This document shows positions 49,657 to 59,167 of a stretch of DNA of 59,167 nucleotides, piece by piece. The DNA is taken from contig QAXH01006171.1 in NCBI GenBank assembly GCA_004335635.1, positions 9,293 to 68,459 of the forward strand, written 5' to 3'. This DNA is from Chloromonas sp. AAM2. Taxonomy: Eukaryota > Chlorophyta > Chlorophyceae > Chlamydomonadales > Chlamydomonadaceae. The translations under genes and the position numbers were made by a program. The notes under the pieces were generated by a model that worked only from the letters and a program-made list of their open reading frames with translations, made no database searches and had not been told where the DNA came from. Position 1 is the stretch's first letter. Every line of letters begins with the position of its first letter.

Positions 49657-49662
49657 TATATA
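49657..49662 (-). promoter_or_regulatory. TATA-like box upstream of the DnaJ gene
   Basis: CTATATAC on the minus strand lies about 295 bp before the DnaJ ATG. It is the best TATA-like string in that flank; the transcription start is not known. Confidence 0.35.
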
Positions 49663-50020
49663 GACGCCGTGCACGTATCAGTTGAGAAATCAGCAACCCC
49701 CCCCCATGTTCGTCCCAGCATTTCAATTCACAGAGTTTCTGATTGCATAAACCCTGGCTGACTTTGACATGATGAGTACAAATGCACGAACATTGGCATC
49801 AGGCAAAGAATTAGAGTTAACGAATTCCCTTGATGTCTTTTTCTAGACCCCATGTGTGCAAAGATGCCCTGAACACCATGGCAGGTCGTACAGGGTCCAG
49901 ACAACTCTGCGCACCCTCTACGTGGATGGATGCTCAGCTGTTCACATGGTCTCGTGGCTGGGAATGTCACAGTCCAATTCCTGCCTGACTGGAGCCATGT
50001 TTGAAAAAGAAAAAAAAGAA
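49663..50020. other. Intergenic, nothing recognised
   Basis: Only an A-rich run (about 50004-50020) leading into the inverted-repeat element is notable. Confidence 0.45.
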
Positions 50021-51338
50021 AAAGAAGTTTGCCAGTTCTGGGACAATTTGATAGGTTCCAATGGTGCCTGTTCGTGTGTCCTGTTGTATTGACTGATGGA
50101 ACATATTGTGTGGTGTATCCTTTACTGTGCCGTGTGGCTTCTTTGTGGTCATGCTGCGTGTGCGTGTGTGGGTTCAAAGTGTCTGTGTGTTGGTCTACAG
50201 CCTAATGAACATGTCGTGTTGGTACACGGTGTGGTTTCACATCTGGGACAGGCTGTTGTGCGTGAACATGAAAGAAATCGCCTCAGTGTGTGATCAGTCG
50301 TTAGTGATTAATCAGCTTTTGGAAGCTGAGTCAAACTCAAAAATCTTTCGTGGATTACATAACCCTCGGCGACCTTGGCCCTCAGATCGCACCTGCAAAG
50401 CCAATGGGCGCGCAGGGGACACGATATCTCGCGTGCTAGTGACTCAAAGTCGCGATTTGCGGCCTCAGGCAGGCCTTGGACTTCATGCGGGTTTGGGTGG
50501 CGCAGGTCCTAAGGCGGACTCACACAGTACATGTCAGTATTTACGCCCGACATCAGGGTCAAATTGACCGAAACCGAGGTGGGAACTGTAAGGCAGACGC
50601 AACGCCAGCAGCAAATGTTGAGGTTGTGGGTTCGATCCTCACTAGTGGGAGCTACCGAAAAGCCCACCCCACCCTCAGGAACACATCAGCGTGCCAGCCT
50701 TAAGGCCAACCCTCCTGGTCATTGCAGGAAAAAATTAACCTGTACGGTGCCCAAGTGCAGAAAAATTGGTTGGCTCCCAAGATGACAGTGAGGTCACCAT
50801 ATGAAACACACGCCCTAACCTGCAGAACACGAATGACACCACCTGCGGCATGCGATAGTGCCTCGAGGAAAAAGCGGGTCAACGTGAGCAATGAGGCAGC
50901 CGAAGGGCTACCACTGGACGAGCAACCTCCATTGGCAGAGCGACCAAGAAGAAGAGAGAGTTGGAAACAGGCTGTGGGACATCTACGCGCGCAACACACA
51001 AGTTTGCTCAAGAGAGTGAAGCAGCTGGAACACTTGGTGGCGACTTACATTACCGACTTCTGAGGCATACCGGTCAGACGAGTCATAAACTCATTTAGTC
51101 TTTTGACACTGTAGTTCCTGTCTAGTCTCGATTTGCTGTCCCAAAAGTGGCAACGAATCGTCTACCACAACATGCGATGCCCACATCCGCTGTTAACCCC
51201 ATGTGTGGTTCACACACACATATACATGTTTTACTGACACACAACGATATCACCATCAGTCAATACAACAGGACACACGAACAGGCACCACATGAACCTA
51301 TCAAATTGTCCCAGAACTGGCAAACTTCTTTTTTTTTG
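50021..51338. mobile_element. 1.3-kb transposon-like element with ~80-bp inverted ends
   Basis: The left arm, 50021-50099, and the right arm, 51253-51338 (reverse complement), agree in all but about three of 79 aligned bases. Outermost in each is an A-run and GAAGTTTGCCAGTTCTGGGA, the core shared by the whole dispersed family. Near-identical arms suggest recent movement. The interior has no transposase I recognise. It contains a 50722-51063 ORF preceded by an acceptor-like cattgcag (charged, helical C-terminus) and a tRNA T-arm-like hairpin at 50626-50642. Target-site duplications are not obvious because the ends merge into A/T runs. Probably a non-autonomous DNA transposon. Confidence 0.7.
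50728..51063 (+). CDS. Possible terminal exon or ORF inside the element
   Basis: An open frame follows an acceptor-like gcag at 50724-50727 and runs to TGA at 51063. Its end is Lys/Arg/Glu-rich and predicted helical (LRAQHTSLLKRVKQLEHLVA). There is no start codon context, no domain and no partner exon that I can find. It could be element-encoded, a captured exon, or chance. Confidence 0.2.
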   Translation, partial: EKINLYGAQVQKNWLAPKMTVRSPYETHALTCRTRMTPPAACDSASRKKRVNVSNEAAEGLPLDEQPPLAERPRRRESWKQAVGHLRAQHTSLLKRVKQLEHLVATYITDF

Positions 51339-51925
51339 GGCCAGCCACATGGCTGCTGTTATGGGTTGACAACTCTACAGCAGCGCCCGTGATCCAGCCA
51401 CCGTTCAGCAGCTGTGAGCCCTGTTCCTGACGGCCTCCAGCTGCCAGCCTACCAAACAGGGATTGGCCAAGTGATCAGTCTGAAATAAGGATGTTTGCCA
51501 GGTCTGAGTCAATCCTTGTGCGTCTGTGCTTGTGTGTCTAACGGTTCCACTGGGTTTGTTCCGAAGTGGGAGATTTTAAGGGCGTTGTGTGGGTTGTCGG
51601 GCACCTGGTTGGTACTCTGTGTGGCCTGGCCTTAGGACCTGTGGCATCAGTACCCGTACAGCCCTATCTCCTGATGTAAGACTTTGTTGGGATAATGCGA
51701 AGGGAGCATATGAGAGTCCGAAGCTTCGTCAGCAATATGGACTCATAGGATATCACCTTCCCGTCTCTTTGTAATGCAGAACGGTGCTTGGGGCGGTAGG
51801 GCAGGTTGGCCGCCCGCCTCCTTGGGGAGGTAGCCAAGCCCTCCAGGTGGGGCAGGTTGGCGTTGACCGACTGAGGTGATTTTACGGTGATTTCCATATC
51901 CATGAGTTCCACTTGATCACCGTTG
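51339..51925. other. Intergenic, nothing recognised
   Basis: This is the 3' flank of the kelch gene. GGTGATC/TTGATCACCG short repeats at 51893-51945 flank its stop codon. No other feature is seen. Confidence 0.4.
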
Positions 51926-54900
51926 TTACACTTGATCACCGTTGGCCACATCCATGAGAAAGGCCGAACCAGGAACTAGCTGCATGAGGGCCTGCATGGC
52001 CTGACTGTCTGAGGGTGGCGGCTGCCGGGCGCTCCATGGCTGATCTCTGCTTGCAAGAGCTGCTTCAGAGTCTTGCATGTCCATCTCCCAGATCTTGGCC
52101 TGTAACACCAAGATGCGCATCAAGATGAATATGCAATGTGTTGATGTTCGCGGTTGGCAGGCGTTGGAAAACGCTTCATGGGCTGACCACCACAGAGGCA
52201 ACCAACCTCTGCTGAACCTGTGCAAACCCATATACTGGCACAGAAAGCTAAAATGGGCAGCTAGATGAAGCGAGTTGAGGTAGCCTTCCACCTGTGATCC
52301 GCCCTGCCCTGCGAGTTGAGTGAAAACTCATTTTGATTGCCTTTTCCTTGCGTGGTTGCCATCGCATCAGTTCCTCCTCACAACCAATCCTATCTATTCC
52401 TACCTCACCTGCCATTCGACCTTTCTAGCAGCCACAGCATTTCTGCTCACCTATGTTTGGGCCCCTCCTTATGTGACATAAGTTATGTCTAGGCCTACAT
52501 TCCCACCTGCAGTGTGCGCAGTCGTGCAGTGAGCTCCTCCACCTCCCTGGCGTGGTGCACCTCACCGGCCCTCAGCTGTGAGAGGGCGGCCTCGGCCATG
52601 CAGCGGGAGGACTGGGCAGCGGCAACCTCCTTGGCCACTTGACGGCGCAAGGCGCCCATGGCAGCCTGGAAACGGGGAAGAGCAGTGACACGGCAGCAGT
52701 TTGCAAGATAACAACGTACAACTTTGTCGCATGTACATGATGAGCATTTTAGTGATAGTGCAGCCAGATGACATTTGAAACATTGCAGCCGTGTCGTGCC
52801 ATTTTGGGAACAGCATTGTGGTGCTGACGCAGCTTCGTGTGATGACGCAAGTCGTAGTTGCCAGTCGATTTCAACTCACTTGAACCATTGCTCTGCATGT
52901 GCTTGCCTTGCCGGCGGGCCCTGCAAGATATCCAGCCTTGTGGCTGTGCCACCCACCTCCTGTGCTGCATGCTCGGCCTCCAGTGACCGCAGTTGCCCCT
53001 CCGCTGTCGCAGCACGCACCCGCTCCTGGACCAGCAGCGATTGCAGCGCCTCCAGCTGCTGCTGCTGTCCCAAGCCTGCTGCCTCTGCCACATTCTTTGC
53101 CGACAAGCTGGCATCAGCCCCAGTAGCTGCTGCAACCGTGCCAGGCCCTGGCTGCCCTTGAATGCTGGCAGCAGTCTGCTGGCCAGCAGCAGGGGATGCC
53201 TCTATCACTGGGCTGTGGTGGCTGTGGTGGCTGGTTGGCTCCTGGCGACTGGTGTGGTGTGGTGCAGGCCCAGCATCAGCAGTAATTGTCCGTGACATGA
53301 GCGCGCGCAGCATGTTGGCTTCGTTGTTTGCCGTTGCCAGCTGCACGTGCATCAGGTTGCGCTCTGCTGTCAGCTGGTGGTTAAGTGCCTGTGCCGCTGC
53401 ACATTGCTGACGCAGCTCCTCAAGCTCGCACTCCTGCTGGTCCAGGCGCACGTCTGCACCAGGGTAGACAGGAACAGGCAGTGAAAGATACCAATCCAGA
53501 TTCTATCCTCCAGCATCTGTGACCGCAATCTGTGACTGCAATCTGCTATCTGCACTGATCACCATGCAGTTGTCCAGCTGCTCACCTGCTGCCATGAGGT
53601 CGTGTTGCAGCTGGCCTGCAGCGTCCGCCACCTGCTTGCCACCTTCCCGCGCCCGCGCCAGTCTCCGCTCTGCTGCCGCTGCTGCCACCTCTGCGGCCTC
53701 AGCCCTGGCCCTGGCCTGCTGGGTGGCGCCCTGCTCCCTGGAAAGCGTTGCCTGAAGGACTTGCACGTCCTCAACCACCTGACTGTACTGCTGAGCCACC
53801 TCTGCACACCGCTCCTCCATGGTCTGTGCAAAGGACGAGTGCACGTCGCACGGGTTCAAGCTGCCAACACAATGTATGTGTAATTCAAGTACGCCAGCGC
53901 AGTGATAGCCAGAGACCGCAAGGTGATTGCTTCGGAAGCTGGCAACGGGCATTGCATGTATGGCCTACCTTTGCGTGCCTGAGTGCTTCCTGCTGTCTCC
54001 AGTCCGCCTGCTCCAGGTGCGCCTGCAGCTCCGCCGCTCTGCCAGTCACGCCAGCCAGCTGCTCCAGCGCATCCACCAGCTGCTGCTGCTGGGCTTGGTT
54101 GGCGCCCAGCGCTGGCGACTGCAGCAGGTGGACGCTGGACACAGCGCCCAGTGCGCCACAGCCGCCCAGTTGCACACAGCTGCTGCCAGCGAGCGTCAGC
54201 GTGTGCAGGGCACAGGGCGCCGGTGCGCCACCACCTGCAGGGGCACAATGCAGCAAAGAGCGCTATCAAGAATTCACATGCCAGACTAGCCACTCAGTGA
54301 CTAGCCTCAGATTACCGGAGACGGGAGACGGAGACGCCCAAAGTTTGCCGTCTCCTCTGATCATGGCTCAACTCAGTCACAGTTTATAGTACGAAGCGCT
54401 GCTTCACACTCTGGACCCAGTCCTGAACCCCACAGCTCGACAAGGCGTTGCACTCCTCACAGCGCTCGACTAGTATGACCAGCAGTGAAAAAATAAATGC
54501 CAGCATCAGGAAGCGCAATCACACATGCACGTGTACTTCCTGTGGCTTGTTGATGCACACCTGCCCAAGTAACCACGCCGTGCTGCCTGTGAGCGCCCTG
54601 CCCTGCCTGTGAGCGCCCTGCCCATGCTCACCTGTTGCCTCCACGTGCTGCCACATGCCCGTGTGTGTGTCAAGTACCGCCACGTCCGCCAGGTGGCGGT
54701 TGCCGTCATAACCGCCCGTGACCAGCAGGTAGCGACCCTCCAGGCCGGTGCAGGCGTGACCACGCCGACCCGAAAGCTGAATGCCCTGCAAACAGTCGAA
54801 AAGCAGTGTTAGGTTGGCTACTGAAAACATGCGGGGGGAAAAGGACAGTGGCAACAAAGCATGCATGAGCCTAGGATTGAGGCGGTTACGTGACGCCCGA

Positions 54901-57900
54901 GGTGTCGCCTTGCAGCCATGTGTGACGTGCCAAAAGCAGCCCACACAGCACATGGCTTGTTGATGGCCGCACAGACTGTTGCACACAGTGCAAGTTGCAA
55001 ATGAATGCGCTGACGTCATTTCACTTCAGTCAGTTTCTAATCCATCCACTGACCTAACCAGGCAGTGTACTGGTGGGCTCACCGTCTGGCTGACCGCTGT
55101 CCACGTCCATGTGTTGGTGTTGCAGCGCCACAGGTCGCACATGTGCGCACTGCCGTCAAAGCCCCCATGCACCCACAGCTCGTCGCCCACAAGCGCAGCC
55201 ACATGGCCACGCCGGGCGCCAGGCCACACACCTGCATGACCTCGGACACACAACAGCTGTTACGAGGCTTGGCCATGTGGATGGCTTGCGTTCATGCTTT
55301 ACCTGTCTCGCCCCGAGCCTGCATTGGCCAATGGAAGGCAGAGTTGTTACTAGAGTGTGGAATGAATTCACGACCAACTCTGTGCAAGCCGTCCTAGCCT
55401 TGGAACAACAGCCTTTTGGAGCAGACACGCACACACTTGCCACAACCAAGAAGTAAACGAGCAACATTGTGCACTCGGCCTCACCCTGATTAGATGATAG
55501 CAGCGTGACTGTCCTGACCAAGCCAGGTGCTACTGCGCATCCAACACATTTTCAGCCACCTCTCTCACCCTTAGGCTCGGGCTGCCACCAGGTGCTCGTG
55601 TCCATGTCAAACACCCACATGTCCGCCAGGCAGCCGCCTGATTGACTGGAGTAGCCGCCGAACACTAACAGGCAGCGGCCCCGCTCGTGGTGTGCCACAC
55701 AGTGGTCGGTACGGCCGGGCGGGCTGCGGGGGCTGCGGGTGGCGATGAGCTGGACACTCACTGACAGGCCGCCGGCCACGGGGTCGTGTGGCTCGGCCTC
55801 AGACACGGCCCGTGGCTCATGCAGGTGCACCTGAGTACAAGCACGCACCAGCAAAACGTCGCAGGCTTGCCGGCCGGTGAAAACTTTAAACACTGTCGAA
55901 CAAATAGACATGTTCAAGCAAGCTGTTCCCACTCTCAGTCGTCGATGCTAGTCCTGTGTAGGTTATGTCAGAGGCATGAGCTATCTGCTTCCTTGACAAT
56001 ACATGCAAGTTGTTGCCCACCTGCTGTGCACATACTCAGCAATATTTCACAAGGTCAAGACAGTGTGCGGGACGCAATCCAGGAGGCCAGCGGCGGGCTG
56101 GACCGCGTTCATGAGACAGCGCCCCTGTTGCTGCAGCTGCTCTCCAAGTAACGTCAACATTGGTTGTACAATTCGTCCCATGTCTACGCCACTCGTCCCT
56201 CTGTGCTTGTCCTGTTCACCTGGAAGAGATACATATCCATGCTCTCAGTTGTGCCGTCGAAGCCTCCCAGCACCACCCAGCTGGAGGGCCCTGCCGTGCA
56301 GCTGGCCCAGCCGGTCACGGGCGCCAGCCGGCCCCCGGGAAGCGACCGGGCGTCCAGCGGCAGGGGCACCCAGGCAACGGAGGGACCGGCCTCTGCATGG
56401 CACACACAGGGACACCGCCGCGGACAGGTGGCGCTGCCGTGTATGCATGTGTTTGTGTCGTTTCATGTCGCGCTTGTCCGTGCTATAGGATGCATGGAAC
56501 ACGCAGGAACAAGGCCATGGGCATGCGTCACTGTCATGCAAACTGAGGGGAGTGCATGTTGCATGATGCAGCAGCTGCATTGGGTAGACTTGTATAGCAT
56601 CAAATGACATGGGCTACAGGGCTGCGACATGACGCTAGCGTGAAGGGCTGACCCACCCGCGTGTGTGATGACCAGGGCATTGACGTCTGTCAACCACTGC
56701 TCGCCGCTCATGCCGCCAAAGACGACCAACACGTCACGTGTGATCCAGGGCTGGCCAACTGAAACGTCTGGGTCACGGTCAGCACGTGACGCAAACATTA
56801 ACCCATCCTCGCCCTGCTGGCTGGGGCCACAGGTGGCTGGGGGCTGTATGGCTGGCAGCCAGTGGGTGCAGTGGCGCATGAGGGGGACAGGGGCAGGTGC
56901 GCCGGGGGGTGGGTTCAGAGTCTCCCATTGCAGGCGCGTGCCAACCAGTCCTCCTGTAAGCGTCCACCCAGAGTACAGCAGAAGCGTATGGATACCTGCA
57001 AACTAGCGAGCTGGAGTACATGGACAGCAGAACAGGCAAGCCGGCAGTCCATGGCATCCCGCAAACCCTTGGCCCATCACACTTCAGCTGCACCCACGCC
57101 ATGAGCCAACTGGTTGCCTTTCTAGCCCTCCACTCATTGGCCCCGCAGCGCCTGGGCCTCCCTTCTGCCTGTCTAGCCCATCCCAGCCATGACTAGTCCC
57201 TGCCTCACAATCTCCCAGCCTCATCGCCCCTCCGTGCCCTGTCCCGCTTCGCATACGGCCCCCGCCGGCATGCCTCAGTAGGAGGGTCCTGCTCGCCTCA
57301 TACGGCCCCACCTGCATGCCCCAGTAGGAGGCTTCTCCTCGCCTCGTGCTGCAGTGCAGCGGCCTGCTCCCGGTACGCACGTGCACGGCCCAGGGCGGCA
57401 AACATCTCAGTGCGCGCCTCCTCAGTCTCGCCCTGAAGCTGGGAAACGTATACCTGAAGAACACACCCACGCACATCCACACAGGCATGTGAGTCGGCAC
57501 ATCTGCTGCCTGCTTCAGCTCAAACATCAAGAGAGAGCACCGTTCCGTGTAAGTAAGGAGGCCGAGCAGTATGTCAAAACCCCATGCAATATTAGTTTCA
57601 GTGCACCAGCCAGGCAGAATGGTCTGTGTGTCTTTCCAGCAGCACTCTGTGCATGGCGGGCCCAGAGTGATTACGCGGGCTGTCCGAGCCACATGACTCG
57701 CAGGTATGAGCAGTGCGTTCGCCTTTGTCCCGGCACCGTACCTCCATGCGTGTCAGGTTGTCTGCTTGCAGCCGGGCCTTGCGGCTGGCACCCAACACGG
57801 TCCAGGCCGCCAGTGCCCCCCTGCCTAGACGCAGAAGCCGCGCCGCACCCGCCGCAGCCGCCACCCTTCGACCCCTCGCCGCTCGGCACGTGTGCTGCCA

Positions 57901-58864
57901 CCAGCCGTGCCAGCTGCTGGCTAGCAGCCGCCGTTCCTGCCGCGTCTGCATCCGCTGCACGTGCGCTGACTGCCACAAGCGCCGGAACACTCGTGCCAGG
58001 TACCGGCTGCGCGTCATCTGCTCCAGTTGCTCTTCACTGTGCCTGAGGCCGATCAGCCATTGTGCTGTGGCGGCCCACAGTTGAAGGTAGCGGCGGCGCC
58101 GGCGCTGGGACCATGTAATACTCAGGGTGGCAACACGAGTGCGCAGGAGCAGGCGGGAGTGAACGCAGTCCCGCCATGCGTGCAGCACGTGAAGGGTGCG
58201 TGTGCGGTGCAGGAGACAGGCCACACGCCGGCTGAAGGTGCAGCTCCTGTGCCAGGCCTGTACGGGTGGTGCAACAACAGCAGGGTAAGGTTGATGGCAA
58301 CCAGGGTCACCTACAGGTGCAGCTGATGCAGCACAAGCGATTTGCCTGTTTGGCATTTTGTTGAAGCACGAATTCATACGCAAGGCCAGTGCCAATAAAT
58401 AAATATAATCTTCACTGGCTTATGCTTCGAGGCCAAGCTCCCCATACATGCTAACAGAAGTTGCAACTACCCCACAGACCTGTATGTTTGGCATACTCCT
58501 CCAGCACAACGCAGGAAATCGCACTAGGAAATGATCAAAGCACCCTGCATATCAGGCGTCTCACCTTGAAAGCTGCCCGTACCCTGACCCGGTGCAGCTT
58601 GAGCTCCAGGACACTCTGCGCTGACACAGCCCACTGCCACGCCTGCAATAGTGACATGAACCCGCGCATCACCAGGCCGTGCTGGTAGTGCCGCTGGGCC
58701 TGACCTAGCATGGTGTGCTTACAACAGAGCACATGCGCACTCAGTCGCCAAGCATGCAGCAGGCGGTGCAGGCGGGCTGCCGCACACCGGCGGCCCAGGT
58801 GCCGCAGCCGCCTCCGCTGGGTGGTGTGGAGGTGCCATGCATTGAGCACGCTTTGCTGTGTAGC
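51926..58864 (-). CDS. Sfi1-like repeat / kelch / coiled-coil protein (5' end outside window)
   Basis: Thirteen minus exons are visible: 58864-58565, 58257-57742, 57453-57312, 56953-56657, 56392-56220, 55830-55569, 55231-55083, 54785-54632, 54234-53969, 53823-53586, 53453-52957, 52665-52507 and 52099-51926. They give 1108 residues, with phases consistent throughout. The first two exons hold at least eight helical repeats with a Trp pattern like centrin-binding Sfi1 (VLNAWHLH, LLHAWRLS, LLQAWQWA, AFKAWHRS, VLHAWRDC, LQLWAATA, LAAWTVLG). A short coiled coil follows, then six kelch blades (VLVVFGGMSGEQW; VVLGGFDGTTESMD; LLVFGGYSSQSGG; LWVHGGFDGSAHM; LLVTGGYDGNRHL; a last degenerate blade), then about 390 residues of Ala/Gln/Glu-rich coiled coil. 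A centriole, basal-body or fibre-system scaffold is a reasonable inference. Upstream exons lie beyond 59167. Confidence 0.85.
57249..57345. repeat. 47-bp duplication of an exon end and its donor
   Basis: The last 34 bp of exon 57453-57312 and its gtgggg donor (CATACGGCCC at 57299 on) are repeated 47 bp further into the intron (CATACGGCCC at 57252 on). In the intronic copy the donor GT has become GC (GCCGGCGGGG). Confidence 0.7.
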
Positions 58865-59167
58865 CTGAAGTACTTCAAGTGGAATAGGCCGCCTGAGTCA
58901 CCAGCACAACACGGTTGAGCATGTATATGTGTGAGGGGAAGGAGTGCTTCCATTCATTGGTACTGAACAGCCTTGTGCATTAAGCACAACAGTGGGAGTT
59001 GCGGGACAGCACCGGGTTTGGTTCGGGTGGGGCGCCATGTGCTTTTCAGGCCAACATTAAGCCCTGTCACCAAGTCACTTGCACTGGGCAGCATCTTGGC
59101 TAGCAAAACACAGGATACAAGAAGCACTCACTTTGGCATGCTTCCAAGCAAGGCATCCTTGCCTTCC
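58865..59167 (-). other. Probably intron of the Sfi1/kelch gene
   Basis: This lies upstream of an exon that begins at an acceptor (cttcag, 58870-58865), so it should be intronic. No further exon with Sfi1-type repeats is recognised before the window ends. Confidence 0.4.

Noticed and set aside
52876..52956. Extension of the coiled-coil exon to WFK with a gtgagt donor at 52876.
   Set aside because: That donor puts the next exon out of frame; the donor after 52957 keeps the coiled-coil frame and leads on in phase 0.

Overview
The window is nuclear DNA of a eukaryote, most likely a flagellated green alga (Chlorophyta, chlamydomonadalean-like). Genes are split into many short exons by GT-AG introns with gtgagt/gtgggt-type donors and gcag acceptors. 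Coding DNA is GC-rich, TGTAA boxes follow several stop codons, and the gene set includes cilia and centriole proteins (CFAP96-like, a kinesin, Sfi1-like repeats), a plant-type S-adenosylmethionine decarboxylase and an ER DnaJ. I rebuilt the genes by hand: each proposed intron keeps phase, and every complete gene sums to a multiple of three. Exon boundaries are inferences without RNA support.

Layout, left to right: a 26-bp tandem repeat and the 3' part of a coiled-coil gene (1-1639, +); a repeat-rich gap; a patatin-like lipase (3331-7057, +); a gap; a protein kinase (9856-11917, +); a gap; S-adenosylmethionine decarboxylase (15666-17311, -); a long repeat-rich stretch that carries one orphan duplicated exon (19448-19615, -); a small coiled-coil gene (21585-23744, +); a PHD/EGLN-type prolyl hydroxylase that appears fused to a PIH1-CS-like domain (24512-29451, -); a rhodanese-dual specificity phosphatase-FHA protein (29899-35167, -); a CFAP96-like gene (36351-38231, -), divergent from a kinesin (38580-43415, +); a small acidic coiled-coil gene (44113-45054, +); an ER-luminal DnaJ of the ERdj3/DNAJB11 type (46354-49363, -); a transposon-like element with 80-bp inverted ends (about 50021-51338); and the 3' part of a gene joining Sfi1-like repeats, six kelch blades and coiled coils (51926-58864, -, 5' end outside the window).

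These are separate eukaryotic genes, not an operon. Themes that recur are the cilium/centriole/microtubule system and multidomain signalling or chaperone-linked enzymes. The most interesting items are three domain architectures (CS-like plus prolyl hydroxylase; inactive rhodanese plus phosphatase plus FHA; Sfi1 plus kelch plus coiled coil), an orphan in-frame copy of the phosphatase gene's exon 3 about 14 kb away, and a dispersed repeat family whose core forms the ends of at least one nearly intact inverted-repeat element.
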